DNA of 64,000 bases from Terrilactibacillus tamarindi (GCF_009718825.1 NZ_WNHB01000003.1:156478-220477), one strand, 5' to 3'. Positions 32,045 through 41,836 are shown, counted from the stretch's first letter. The notes: a model not told the origin generated them from the letters alone. Translations and numbers: made by a program.

Positions 32045-33226
32045 TTACCCCAACCGATCAAAGATCAAATGACTCAAAACATCAACGCCAACTTTAATGG
32101 CTCCTTCACTTGGACTGCATTTAGGATGGTGTAATCCAAAGCTTTTTTCAGCGTTCGTTTCGGGTCCAGATCCAAGCCAGAAGAAGGCACCTGGAACATC
32201 TTTTAAGTAATTCGCGAAGTCTTCACCTATCGTCGTTGGCTCACATAGAGTAACATGGTCAGCACCAAGGCATTTTTCAGCTGCTTTTTTAACATAGTCG
32301 GTTTGACGTTCTGAGTTAATGACGGCTGGAGATTGATCAATATAGTTGAAATGAGCGGTACAACGATAAGATAGAGCTTGTTGTTCAATGATACGTGGTA
32401 AAATTTGTTTGATTTGTTCTTGTACTTTTGGAGAAAATGTACGAATTGTGCCTGTCAGTTTGGCTTCAGATGGAATGATATTATTGGCAAGGCCAGCGTG
32501 GAAAGAACCAATCGTGATGACAGCGGGTTCAATAGGAGAGATTTCTCGGCTGATGGCTGTTTGGATCCCCATAACGATAGAAGAACCTGCAACTATTGGG
32601 TCAATAGAAGCTTCAGGTGCAGCCCCATGTCCGCCTTTTCCTTCGATCGTAAGTTCTATACGGTCAACAGAGCCCATTAATGGACCTGGTTTGATCCCAA
32701 TTGAACCCACTGGAAGGGTAGGTGCATTGTGTAAGCCATAGATTTCTTGAACGTTATCAAGTACGCCTTCTTTTATCATCGCTATAGCACCGACGTTAAC
32801 TTCTTCGGCTGGTTGAAAAATAAATCTGACGGTACCTTTGAATTGTGAGGTGTGTTCGGATAATGTTTGAGCAGTGGCAAGTAGTATGGTGGTATGAATA
32901 TCATGACCACAAGCATGCATGACGCCATCATTGACAGATTTGAAGGGGAGGTTGGTTTCTTCTTTAATTGGAAGAGCGTCCATATCGGCACGTAGAGCTA
33001 TGGTAGGTCCAGGTTCCGATCCTGTTATTTCAGCGATGATGCCGTATCCACCTATATTTTTCTTAAAAGGGATGCCAAGTTTGGTTAGGGCTTGGGCCAC
33101 TTTTTCGGAAGTTTCTTTTTCTTGTTCACTAAGTTCTGGATGTGCATGCAAGTCACGTCTAAAGGCAATCCATTCGTCGTTGTGCAGTTCTAAAAATTTT
33201 GATAAATATGCTTGTGATGTCTCCAT
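32045..33226 (-). CDS. M20 family amidohydrolase (N-acyl amino acid deacylase type)
   Basis: Metal-dependent hydrolase, about 393 aa, of the M20D group (HipO, YxeP and related N-acyl/N-acetyl amino acid deacylases). Motifs: RRDLHAHPELSEQE near the N-terminus, ALRADMDALPI, MHACGHDIHTT, FQPAEEVNVGA and a final FGLHHPKCSPSE. The lid domain contains GKGGHGAAPEASIDP. ATG 33226 is preferred, 8 nt after GGGGG; TTG 33241 would lie within that SD. Substrate unknown. It is not adjacent to a transporter. Confidence 0.88.
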   Translation of the reverse strand: METSQAYLSKFLELHNDEWIAFRRDLHAHPELSEQEKETSEKVAQALTKLGIPFKKNIGGYGIIAEITGSEPGPTIALRADMDALPIKEETNLPFKSVNDGVMHACGHDIHTTILLATAQTLSEHTSQFKGTVRFIFQPAEEVNVGAIAMIKEGVLDNVQEIYGLHNAPTLPVGSIGIKPGPLMGSVDRIELTIEGKGGHGAAPEASIDPIVAGSSIVMGIQTAISREISPIEPAVITIGSFHAGLANNIIPSEAKLTGTIRTFSPKVQEQIKQILPRIIEQQALSYRCTAHFNYIDQSPAVINSERQTDYVKKAAEKCLGADHVTLCEPTTIGEDFANYLKDVPGAFFWLGSGPETNAEKSFGLHHPKCSPSEGAIKVGVDVLSHLIFDRLG

Positions 33227-33440
33227 CTTGTTAGCCCCCAAAAAATTTTTGTCAGATTGATAGCTTACCTTCTGATATACCTACCTCTATTAAAACACAA
33301 AGCACATATTATGGAAAAGTAGAAATTTTACCATATATGCATATTCCACAAAAAAGTGCGTAAACTAACCCTTTTGTTGTTGAAATAACAACTTTTGCTA
33401 GATTTGTCGAAAAAAAATAACAGTTTTTTTGTTTAACAAG

Positions 33441-33470
33441 GTATAGATTACTTGCAATCTGATCACAATG
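33441..33470 (+). promoter_or_regulatory. possible sigma-F promoter of spoIIQ
   Basis: GTATA (33441-33445), 15-bp spacer, GATCACAATG (33461-33470). This fits GYATA-N15-GGNNANANTG at all but one position. spoIIQ is sigma-F dependent in B. subtilis. The leader would be very short (about 12 nt). Confidence 0.5.
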
Positions 33471-33488
33471 ATTGCAGAGGTGATGGAA

Positions 33489-34373
33489 ATGACAGACAAT
33501 AATAATAACGATAAGAGAAAACTCAGCGAGGAATCCCAAAATAAATCAAACTTGCGAGCTCTCTTAAAAAAGCGTTGGTTTTTACCTTCTATCTATTTAG
33601 GTGTTGCAGCAATTCTCATGATCGGCGTTCTTTGGGTACAAGCAGATCGCTCAGACAAACAATCACTACAAAGTAACAAAAATGATGTCGTATTCGGTGA
33701 CAAGGACTCTGCACCAGTTAACGGAACAACAGAGGTATTCAATTGGCCAGTAACTGACAAAAAAGCTGTGGGTGTTATTCAACCATTCTATGATGTTAAC
33801 GGATCTACTGAGGATCAAGAAGCTGCTCTCGTAAACTATGATCATTCTTTTGTGCAAAATAAAGGGGTTAACATTGGCACAAAAGACAATAAATCATTTA
33901 CGGTAACAGCAGCGATGTCTGGTAAAGTTACAAAAGCTGAAAAAGATGCCTTACTTGGCTACATTGTAACGATCAATCACGGCAAAGGTATTGAAACCAT
34001 TTATAATAGTTTACAAACCTTAGATGTGAAAAAAGGACAACAAGTCGCTCAAGGTGAAAAACTTGGTAAAGCGGGAACAGAAGACTTCAACCGTGCAGCA
34101 GGTACACACCTACACTTTGAAATTCGCAAAAATAACATGGCTGTAAACCCAGAAAAATATTTTTCAAAAGGTCTATCAGCACTTAATAATGTAAAAAAAC
34201 CATCTACAGAAGCAACAAACGCTGGCGCTAAAGAAACAACAGAAACACCAAAAAAACAAAAACCAGAACAAAAACCTAGCCAAAAGAAAGACGGCAAATC
34301 TGATACTAAACAAGACAAAAAAAGTGGATCTGAAACAGACCAAAGCACAAATGACGAAGGTGCTAATAGCTAA
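33489..34373 (+). CDS. spoIIQ: stage II sporulation protein Q
   Basis: Forespore membrane half of the SpoIIQ-SpoIIIAH channel that joins the two cells during engulfment. About 294 aa: cytoplasmic N-terminus, one membrane helix (about residues 33-52), LytM/M23 domain (about 105-225) and a Lys/Thr-rich low-complexity tail. The M23 metal site is broken: NKGVNI replaces HxGxD, while HLHFE remains. That loss is typical of Bacillus SpoIIQ. ATG 33489 follows AGAGGTGA; the frame from 33468 would start inside the likely promoter. Confidence 0.92.
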   Translation: MTDNNNNDKRKLSEESQNKSNLRALLKKRWFLPSIYLGVAAILMIGVLWVQADRSDKQSLQSNKNDVVFGDKDSAPVNGTTEVFNWPVTDKKAVGVIQPFYDVNGSTEDQEAALVNYDHSFVQNKGVNIGTKDNKSFTVTAAMSGKVTKAEKDALLGYIVTINHGKGIETIYNSLQTLDVKKGQQVAQGEKLGKAGTEDFNRAAGTHLHFEIRKNNMAVNPEKYFSKGLSALNNVKKPSTEATNAGAKETTETPKKQKPEQKPSQKKDGKSDTKQDKKSGSETDQSTNDEGANS

Positions 34374-34394
34374 TACTTAATAAAATGTACTACC

Positions 34395-34424
34395 AAACTG
34401 CCGTGACATTTCGGCAGTTTTTTT
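34395..34424 (+). terminator. intrinsic terminator of spoIIQ
   Basis: AAACTGCCG / CGGCAGTTT stem, loop TGACATTT, T7. Confidence 0.92.
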
Positions 34425-34433
34425 CATTGTTTA

Positions 34434-34852
34434 TAAGTAGCTCAATTATGTGTTGGAGTGGCTCAATTAAGCTTGGAAGTGGCGCAATAACACATTGAAG
34501 TAGCTCAATTATGTCTAGAAGTGGCTCAATTATGGCAGAGGTGGCTCAATAACGTTTGAAGTAGCTCAATTAAGTTTGGAAGTGGCTCAATAACGAATTG
34601 GAGTTGCTCAATTAAGTTTGGAAGTAGCTCATTTATGGCTAAAGTGGCTCAATTATGGTTGAGGCGGCTCAATTAAGATTGAAAGTAGCTCAATTAAGAT
34701 TGAAAGTAGCTCAATTAAGATTGAAAGTAGCTCAATTAAGTTTGGGAGTGCCTCAAATAAGTTTGGGAGTGCCTCAATAACATATTGAAGTGCCTCAATT
34801 ATGAGTTGGAGTCGCTTAATCCAGCCCGGAAGTTGGGCAATCATGCTTTGAT
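34434..34852 (+). repeat. intergenic repeat array E
   Basis: About 20 units of about 20-21 bp, mainly the GCTCAATTA subtype (typical GTGGCTCAATTAAGTTTGGA), starting within 10 bp of the spoIIQ terminator. Toward the end CCTCAAT units appear. Same direction as spoIIQ. Confidence 0.92.
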
Positions 34853-35135
34853 GTCATGCCAACCCAGCTAATTCATTACACAACTTCTTCAATTAAACAA
34901 ACAACCAATACTAAATCTAATATTTACCGCTTAGTTACGATTTATGCCTCTTAATTTCACAATCATCGCAACATCATTATCTAAAACATCACATATCTTA
35001 AATAAGACAAGCAATTTTTAAATATCTATTCGAATGATCTAAGTATGAAGATCATATTTTTTGGGAACGTTAATTTTAAAGATTGTCGATTGTTTTTGAC
35101 TACAACATCATGCTGGATAGAGGAGTTGCGAATGA

Positions 35136-35861
35136 ATGAACGAACCGCGCGTTGAAAAAAAACGTTGGGGTATCCCCGCTATTGGTGTTGGTTTAATTTT
35201 TACTCTTGGGATTGTAGTTTGGTTAATTTCTTCAAATCAAGGTACCATACAACCTTTATTTAAAGGTGGACATGCAAAAGCAAATCCACAAACAGAGGAG
35301 AAAGTGAATACTGAACAAACCTATTTAAAAAAATATCATGTCGAGGATCTGAGAACTTTTTCACTAGATCAATCGATTGCGAGTCCAACATCTAAGCTAG
35401 ATTTTCATATTACAGGAGACTATGTTAAGGAAACCAAACATGTTGTTTTATTGGATGTCGACAATCAACACATCGCTATTAAAAAATCACCGTCATTTAA
35501 ATATGAATTAAATGGTTTTCGTAAAAAGCTAAATGGATATAAAGTTGTCGCAGTGATCGGAGGCACCAAGCAAGACATCAAGGTACTTACACCGGCTCCG
35601 ATTACGCTAGCAGATCTCAATGGAACTTATGAACAACGAAAAAAAGGGGACACTTGCATAATTGGTCGTCTCTTATATGAAGACGACAGTCGAATTACCG
35701 TTGAAGTTCCAAAAGGCCAAATTACGTATGATAAAAAGACCAACTTCAAGTTAGATGACAACGCCCAAGGGAAACAACTTAAAGAAAAAATGGTGCGCCT
35801 TGTGTTAGACCATCAAGGAGCCGTCAAAACGTTACATTATAATTGGATCGATCAAGAGTAA
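35136..35861 (+). CDS. membrane-anchored protein of unknown function
   Basis: A 241-aa protein I do not recognise. It has a short basic N-terminus (VEKKRWGIP), one membrane helix (about residues 13-33), then a soluble, probably extracytoplasmic part. That part is mostly beta-strand-like, with DFHITGDYVKETKHVVLLDV and VVAVIGGTKQDIKVLTPAPI segments. There is one Cys and no lipobox or enzyme motif. SD AGAGGAG, ATG 35136. It is monocistronic with a terminator. Its position next to spoIIQ suggests, but does not show, an envelope or sporulation role. Confidence 0.75.
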   Translation: MNEPRVEKKRWGIPAIGVGLIFTLGIVVWLISSNQGTIQPLFKGGHAKANPQTEEKVNTEQTYLKKYHVEDLRTFSLDQSIASPTSKLDFHITGDYVKETKHVVLLDVDNQHIAIKKSPSFKYELNGFRKKLNGYKVVAVIGGTKQDIKVLTPAPITLADLNGTYEQRKKGDTCIIGRLLYEDDSRITVEVPKGQITYDKKTNFKLDDNAQGKQLKEKMVRLVLDHQGAVKTLHYNWIDQE

Positions 35862-35910
35862 AAGACGCGAAAGTAAGTCAACATTATGGCTTACCAAGCG
35901 TCTTTTTTAC
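35860..35910 (+). terminator. terminator after the 35.1-kb gene
   Basis: AAAAGACGC / GCGTCTTTTTT outer stem with an inner GTAAG...CTTAC helix; T6. Confidence 0.82.
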
Positions 35911-35956
35911 TGTATGTCACAAAATTCCTCGCAAAATTCAGTCTCTCAATAACTCT

Positions 35957-36275
35957 CTCATATTATAAATCGCAAGAAGGAGCGTAAAATGGTTAGAAAA
36001 AAATAAAATTTATAAAAATTTTTAACCACCAAATAAAATCCGGTAATCACAAGGTCTTAAACTCGAACAAGATTTTCTCAAACATCCCACGACCTCTCTA
36101 CACTATAAGTCGTAGGGACCAGTGAGAAATGGTTAGAAAAAAATAAAAAATTTTCACCCAAACAAAACTGGAAACCAACAAGGTATTAAAAAGAGCACAA
36201 TCCCAACACAACTCCTAATCCTTCTCACACTATAAATCGCAAGAAGGAGCGTAAAATGGTGATAAATAATTAACT
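35957..36275 (+). repeat. three tandem leader repeats before the M20 gene
   Basis: Three imperfect repeats spaced 140 and 127 bp, with ATGs at 35989, 36129 and 36256. Repeats 1 and 3 contain TATAAATCGCAAGAAGGAGC then GTAAAATGG. Each has ATGGTTAGAAAAAAATAA (MVRKK, stop; copies 1 and 2) or a variant MVINN (copy 3). Each also has a dyad such as ATGGTGA...TCACCAT. The real gene start at 36407 has a similar AAAGGAGCGATAATG, 151 bp after copy 3. Confidence 0.75.
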
Positions 36276-36406
36276 TTTTCACCATCTACACAAAAACCCC
36301 CTTAATCAAACGTTTGTTTAACAGTCTTGTCCCCCTTTTTAGTATAAATAGCCCGCAATCGAATATACATAATGAGATATAGGCTATGGGAAAGGAGCGA
36401 TAATGT

Positions 36407-38056
36407 GTGGATCTGTTATCAAAGGATTTAACAGAGGAAGAGCGTATCGAGAAGTTAACCACATGGCTTGTGAATATGCCGAGTGTGAACGGTACACCGA
36501 ATGAAGCCGAGATTGCAGATAAAATCGCTGCTTTAATCAAACAGTTTCCTTACTTTACTCATCACCCAACACAAGTCTGGCTTCATCAAATACCAAATGA
36601 TCCGCTCAATAGAAAAAATGTGTTTGCTTTAGTTCGCGGACCTAAGCAAACAAAACAGACCGTTATTTTTCATTCGCACATGGATACCGTTGGGGTCAAG
36701 GATTTTGGCAAACTTGAAGAACATGCTTTTGATCCTGCCGCGTTATTGGACTATTTTAAAACATACACGGGGGACGATACCATTCGCGAGCAGGCTTTAT
36801 CTGGTGATTGGATGTTTGGCCGCGGGGCTTTAGATATGAAAAGCGGGCTGGCGGTTCATCTAAGCAATCTCCTCTATTATTCAGAGCATCCAGATAGATT
36901 AATAGGGAATATTTTACTCATGGTTAACCCTATTGAAGAGACCTCTCACGGCGGGATTATTGCCGCAACAGAGGAGCTTCTTCGGATAAAAGAGACCCTC
37001 TCTCTCGATTATGTGGCTGCGATTAACAATGATTACACGTCTGCTTTTTATCCAGGAGATCCAGCTCGGTATATTTATACAGGCGCTGTTGGGAAATGTT
37101 TGCCCAGTTTTTACGTCTATGGAAGAGAAACGCATGTCGGCGAGACATTAAAAGGGCTCGATCCCACCTTCGTTACATCTGAGCTCAACCGTCAAATCAA
37201 TAACAATATGTCCCTCGCTGAAAACTTAGAGGGAGAGATGATTCTTCCGCCTTGTACACTCCTAAATCGTGAAATCAAAGATCATTATAACGTTCAAACC
37301 CCGATCACCAGCTTCATCTACTTTAATTACATGATCTACGAACGACCGCCGGAAGACATTATGAATCAATTAAAGACCATCGCATATAACGTTCGAGATA
37401 TGACCAAAAAATACTACGAAGCGCAATACGAGGCGTTTCTTAAACGAAATGGTTTGCCGAGTCGCATGCTCACGTGGGATCTGGCCGTCTACACGTACGA
37501 AGAATTTTGCGAGAAACTCGGAGGGCAAGGCGTTAATGTTAAAGCCTTAGCAGAAAAAATTCATCTGGAATATCAAAAGGAAGACATCCGAACCATAACG
37601 TATCATATTGTGGATGAATTGAGAAAACATGATCAAACGATGCAGCCGTGTATCATCATCTTCTTTGGCCCACCTTATGTTCCCTACACCTTTATTGAAG
37701 GTGAAAAACAGATTTTAAACATCATTCACGAAGAGGCTGAACGTTTTGGAAAAGAAACAGGGGAAACTTTTTCGATCAAACGTTTCTTTCCTTACTTATC
37801 TGACAGCAGTTATTTATCTCTCATCGATTTGAAAAATAGTTTAGAAGTCCTTACCAAGAACTTTCCTGAATGGGACTCTCTAGGCCAAGTACCGTTTGAT
37901 CATCTTCGGAAATTGGATATTCCTTCGATTAATCTTGGCGTCTATGGAATGGATGCCCATAAATGGACGGAGCGGGTCTACAAACCTTACACCTTTCACA
38001 AACTGCCAAAGCTAACTCGGCGGTTAACGTCTGCTTTTTTAAAAATAGAAGGATAG
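36407..38056 (+). CDS. RocB-like M20 peptidase, copy 1
   Basis: Metallopeptidase-fold hydrolase, 549 aa, similar to RocB of arginine catabolism, whose precise reaction is not established. Metal and catalytic residues are visible: HSHMD (His91, Asp93), GALDMKSG (Asp143), NPIEET (Glu177, Glu178) and the C-terminal AHKWTERV His. GTG 36407 follows AAAGGAGCG with 7-nt spacing. It forms a two-gene unit with the aminotransferase 36 bp downstream. A full-length paralogue lies at 55885-57540. Three leader repeats precede it. Confidence 0.88.
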   Translation: MDLLSKDLTEEERIEKLTTWLVNMPSVNGTPNEAEIADKIAALIKQFPYFTHHPTQVWLHQIPNDPLNRKNVFALVRGPKQTKQTVIFHSHMDTVGVKDFGKLEEHAFDPAALLDYFKTYTGDDTIREQALSGDWMFGRGALDMKSGLAVHLSNLLYYSEHPDRLIGNILLMVNPIEETSHGGIIAATEELLRIKETLSLDYVAAINNDYTSAFYPGDPARYIYTGAVGKCLPSFYVYGRETHVGETLKGLDPTFVTSELNRQINNNMSLAENLEGEMILPPCTLLNREIKDHYNVQTPITSFIYFNYMIYERPPEDIMNQLKTIAYNVRDMTKKYYEAQYEAFLKRNGLPSRMLTWDLAVYTYEEFCEKLGGQGVNVKALAEKIHLEYQKEDIRTITYHIVDELRKHDQTMQPCIIIFFGPPYVPYTFIEGEKQILNIIHEEAERFGKETGETFSIKRFFPYLSDSSYLSLIDLKNSLEVLTKNFPEWDSLGQVPFDHLRKLDIPSINLGVYGMDAHKWTERVYKPYTFHKLPKLTRRLTSAFLKIEG

Positions 38057-38092
38057 TAGTAAAAAAAATAGTGCGGCTAAGGAGGAAAGTAT

Positions 38093-39370
38093 ATGTCGAA
38101 AAAGTCTTTATCTGAACGGGCCAATGCCGTGATGCCGCCTCTTGCCAAACGCATCACGGAACTTGAAATTGAAAAAGGCAGAGGAGCCTACTTATGGGAT
38201 ACGAAAGGAAAAAAGTATCTTGATTTCTCAAGCGGCATCGGTGTCACCAATCTCGGACATAATCATCCCTACATTGTTCAAAAAGCCCAAGAACAAATGG
38301 AAAAACTGGTCCATGGCTGTCATAACGTCGTCTATTACAAACCGTATGTTGAACTGGCTGAAAAAATTTGTCATCTTGCTGGCGGCGATCATAAACTCTA
38401 TTTTTCAAACAGCGGGGCCGAAGCGGTTGAAGGAGCGATCAAACTTGCCAAATGGGCATCCAAACGACCTGGAATTATCGCTTTTAAACGAAGCTTCCAT
38501 GGACGAACGATGGGAGCAACAACTGTGACAGCGTCAAACTCCCAATACCGAAAAGAATACGAAGGGTTGTTGCCTAGTGTTTATTTTGCCGAGTACCCTT
38601 ATACGTTCAGAACCGGATTAACGCCGGAAGCGGAGACGGAGCGCTGCCTTCAATCAATTGAAGACGTTTTTCATTATTTGATTGCTCCAGAAAAAGTCGC
38701 TGCCATCTTGATGGAGCCTGTTCAAGGGGAAGGGGGCTATATTGTCCCTCCCGTTCAGTTTGTTCAAGCCGTTCGAGACCTTTGTGATCAACATGGAATC
38801 CTCCTTATCTTTGATGAAGTCCAAACCGGATTCGGCCGAACAGGGAAAATGTTTGCCCATGAACACTTTGGTGTAAAGCCCGATATCATGTCACTCGCCA
38901 AAGGCATCGCGAACGGATTTCCGTTAAGCGCCATCGTTGGAAAACGAGAAGTCATGGATAAATGGTCAAGCGGGGCCCATGGCGGGACTTATGGCGGGAA
39001 TCCGATATCCTGTGCGGCTGGACTCGGCGTCATCGAATGCCTAGAGCAAGGCGGTCTCGATAATGCCGTCCTCGTGGGTGAGTATTTTATCGAAAAACTT
39101 CATGAATTAGCTAAAAAATATCCCGACATCCAAGACATACGTGGTCTTGGCCTTATGATCGGCATGGAATTCATGACAAAGGAAGGAAAACCAAACGCTT
39201 ATAAAGTTCATCAATTACAAGAAAAAGCCCTCGAAAAAGGTTTATTGCTCTTAAGCTGCGGTGTTGATAAAAACGTCATTCGCTTCATTCCGCCAGTTAT
39301 TATTCGAAAAGAGCACGTTGATGAGGCCATTGACATCATTGATGACTGTCTTAAAGAAATAGGTAAATGA
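38093..39370 (+). CDS. class III aminotransferase (GabT-like), copy 1
   Basis: PLP-dependent fold-type I aminotransferase, 425 aa, close to 4-aminobutyrate and omega-amino acid aminotransferases. SNSGAEAVEGAIKLA at about residues 105-119, IFDEVQTGFGRTG with the PLP-pairing Asp241, and SLAKGIANG with Lys270 as the Schiff base. Substrate may be GABA, ornithine or another omega-amine. SD AAGGAGGAAAG. It is paired with the M20 gene upstream; paralogue at 57600-58910. The codon use of this copy is a little more GC-rich than that of its paralogue. Confidence 0.9.
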   Translation: MSKKSLSERANAVMPPLAKRITELEIEKGRGAYLWDTKGKKYLDFSSGIGVTNLGHNHPYIVQKAQEQMEKLVHGCHNVVYYKPYVELAEKICHLAGGDHKLYFSNSGAEAVEGAIKLAKWASKRPGIIAFKRSFHGRTMGATTVTASNSQYRKEYEGLLPSVYFAEYPYTFRTGLTPEAETERCLQSIEDVFHYLIAPEKVAAILMEPVQGEGGYIVPPVQFVQAVRDLCDQHGILLIFDEVQTGFGRTGKMFAHEHFGVKPDIMSLAKGIANGFPLSAIVGKREVMDKWSSGAHGGTYGGNPISCAAGLGVIECLEQGGLDNAVLVGEYFIEKLHELAKKYPDIQDIRGLGLMIGMEFMTKEGKPNAYKVHQLQEKALEKGLLLLSCGVDKNVIRFIPPVIIRKEHVDEAIDIIDDCLKEIGK

Positions 39371-39454
39371 GACGATGATAGCCTAGACGACTTGTCTTGA
39401 ATTTTAATTGTTCTCCCCCTTTTAATAAAATGTCGTTTTTTATCGAAAAAAAGT

Positions 39455-39481
39455 TCAAAGTGCGACCTAAATGGCCGATAT
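39455..39481 (+). promoter_or_regulatory. sigma-D promoter of chemoreceptor gene 1
   Basis: Perfect GCCGATAT -10 (39474-39481) and TCAAAG (39455-39460) in the -35 place, 13 bp apart. The same arrangement precedes the second receptor gene. Confidence 0.72.
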
Positions 39482-39514
39482 AAAGGATAGATAATATAAA
39501 GGGGGAGCATTTTT

Positions 39515-41506
39515 GTGTCTCAAAGGCTTAATAAATTATTAAACATGGGGCTTCGAGGGAAACTGACCACGTCGTTTCTCATCATATTAATCGTTCCATG
39601 TTTGTTAGTAGGTATGATTTCCTATTACAATTCTAAAACTAAAATCCAAAATCAAATGGAGCAAAATGCAAAAAATAGTGTAGAGTTAATTAATGAATCC
39701 ATTAACCAACTCCTATCAGGCCAAAAACAAGCGGTCGGATTTTTGGCAGATACACTTAAGCTTAATCATATGGAACAGAATAAAGCAGACATCCAAGAAT
39801 TGTTAGAAAATCAAAAAACAGAAAATCCGAATGCCGCTATGATCATTGTGGGAAACAAAGATGGATCGTATATGTATGAACCGCGTAATATGAAAATTCC
39901 GAGTGATTATGATCCAAGAACACGACCTTGGTACAAGGATGCCATGGTAAATCCAGGGGATATCGTGATTACACAGCCTTATTATTCTGCTGCAGATAAT
40001 AAGTATCTTGTCACAGTAGCTAGAACAACGAATGACGGAAAAGGCGTTGTAGGTGTTGATATTGATGCGGCAGGATTTCAAAAAATACTGAGTAAAAATA
40101 AAATTGGGAAAAAAGGATACGGTGTTCTTCTTGATAGTGACATGAAATTCATCGCTCATCCTAAGGAAATACCAGGAACAAAAGAAGATAAATTCATCGC
40201 CGATCGTCTTGTCAATCGATCTGGTGAATTCAATTATAAATTGAATGGCGAAGAGAAACACCTTATTTACGATACGAATAGCGAAACCGGTTGGAAATTA
40301 ATTGGTACGTTGTATTTAGATGAAGTTCAAAATGAAACAAAATCTATTCTAATAACAACATCCATTGTGGTAGGAATTTCAGTTTTATTAGGTCTTTTAC
40401 TAATGGGATTCATCATTCAAATGATTCTTAAACCCATTCGTCGTTTGATGTTTGCGGCTGAGAAAATTAGTCAAGGCGATTTAACGATCGATATTGAGGT
40501 AAAATCTCAAGACGAAATAGGTAAACTAAGCGCAGCTTTTAATCAAATGCAAGATTCCTTAAAAGAATTGATCTATTCGATTCAGGAAAAGGCATCGTCA
40601 CTTGCGGCTTCTTCTGAACAATTGACAGCCAGTACGGAAGAAGGACGTGCCACATCTGAAGAAATTACGAATTCCATCCAAGAAGTTGCTACTGGTACAG
40701 AGACTCAATCTGGGCGAATTGAAGAAAGTACAGAGGAAATGAGCAAAGCGGCCAGTCACTTAGAAGCCATTACACAAAGTACGCTTCATCTCACGTCAAC
40801 GTCTGAGAATGCAGCTAAAGAGATTGAAAAAGGTGACAAAACATTACATTTGACATTCGATCAAATGAAGACCATTCAAAGAACGATACAACATCTGGCT
40901 AAAACAGTTGAAATGATGACCGAACAATCAGGAAAAATCAGTGAAATTGTGAATTACATTGATGATATCAGTAACCAAACGCACCTTCTCTCACTAAATG
41001 CAGCCATCGAAGCCGCAAGAGCAGGTGAAGAAGGAAAAGGATTTGGCGTTGTCGCAGCTGAAATCAGAAAACTGGCCGAACAATCCTCAGCAGCCACTGA
41101 TCGTGTCCGTGACGTCGTGACCACCATCATCACAGAAACAGATGATGTAAGTAAATCAATGAAAGAGGGCGTCCAAGAAGTGGATAAAGGACTTGACGCC
41201 GTCAATAACTCACTGATTGCCTTTAATGAAATTGAAGCATTTACGAATGCTGTGAATGAGCAAATAGAAAATGTATCAGAAAAAGTCGTAGAAGTAGCTG
41301 CAGTCGCAAACAATGCTAGGGAGGCATTTAAAGTCATCAATAAAGTGGGACTAGAAGCCTCTGCCAGCGTCCAAAATGTCTCTGCCGCAACAGAAGAACA
41401 ATTTGCAGCCATGGAAGAAATGTCACGCAGTGCAGAACAACTGACCCAAATGGCAGAAGACTTACAAGAAGCCATCAGCGGATTTAAATTAGTGAAAGAA
41501 GACTGA
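39515..41506 (+). CDS. methyl-accepting chemotaxis protein 1 (dCache, amino-acid type)
   Basis: Transmembrane chemoreceptor, 663 aa: TM1 (about 19-36), extracellular dCache domain (about 40-275), TM2 (about 280-302), HAMP (about 303-355) and cytoplasmic signalling helix with the tip [21 protein letters not shown] in its expected place. The ligand pocket shows Y132, R137, W139, Y140 (YDPRTRPWY) and D182, the spacing of the dCache amino-acid-binding motif. GTG start after GGGGGAG. A terminator follows. The adjacent receptor is a tandem duplicate. Confidence 0.93.
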   Translation: MSQRLNKLLNMGLRGKLTTSFLIILIVPCLLVGMISYYNSKTKIQNQMEQNAKNSVELINESINQLLSGQKQAVGFLADTLKLNHMEQNKADIQELLENQKTENPNAAMIIVGNKDGSYMYEPRNMKIPSDYDPRTRPWYKDAMVNPGDIVITQPYYSAADNKYLVTVARTTNDGKGVVGVDIDAAGFQKILSKNKIGKKGYGVLLDSDMKFIAHPKEIPGTKEDKFIADRLVNRSGEFNYKLNGEEKHLIYDTNSETGWKLIGTLYLDEVQNETKSILITTSIVVGISVLLGLLLMGFIIQMILKPIRRLMFAAEKISQGDLTIDIEVKSQDEIGKLSAAFNQMQDSLKELIYSIQEKASSLAASSEQLTASTEEGRATSEEITNSIQEVATGTETQSGRIEESTEEMSKAASHLEAITQSTLHLTSTSENAAKEIEKGDKTLHLTFDQMKTIQRTIQHLAKTVEMMTEQSGKISEIVNYIDDISNQTHLLSLNAAIEAARAGEEGKGFGVVAAEIRKLAEQSSAATDRVRDVVTTIITETDDVSKSMKEGVQEVDKGLDAVNNSLIAFNEIEAFTNAVNEQIENVSEKVVEVAAVANNAREAFKVINKVGLEASASVQNVSAATEEQFAAMEEMSRSAEQLTQMAEDLQEAISGFKLVKED

Positions 41507-41527
41507 CTCTATAAAAAATGAACGAAC

Positions 41528-41562
41528 AATTAGCCGAGACATTTATCTCGGCTTTTTTGCGT
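41528..41562 (+). terminator. terminator of chemoreceptor gene 1
   Basis: AGCCGAGA / TCTCGGCT stem, loop CATTTA, T6. The surrounding ~60 bp are almost identical to the terminator of receptor 2. Confidence 0.9.
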
Positions 41563-41607
41563 AGAAAAAAGACTAGAGTGGATCGGTTCCAAAGAGAGTT
41601 ACTCCGG

Positions 41608-41836
41608 CTGAAGTGGTGTAAACTGAAAGTGAGGCGGTGTAATCCGAATCGAAGCGGTGCAATCCAAAGGCGAAGCGGTGCAAACCAATGTTGAAGCGGT
41701 GCATTTAATGTTGAAGTAGTGCAATCTGAGGGTGAGGCTCAATTCCAGGTCGAAGTAGCTCAATCTCAGAGCAACCACTTAATCCCCAAGCAAAGTGCCT
41801 CAATTCCACGAAGAAGTGGTGCAATCCTAGCAGGGT
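41608..41836 (+). repeat. intergenic repeat array F
   Basis: About ten units: GTGCAAT/GTGTAA types first, GCTCAAT later. Degenerate compared with the other arrays. It lies between the receptor 1 terminator and the MITE-like element. Confidence 0.85.
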
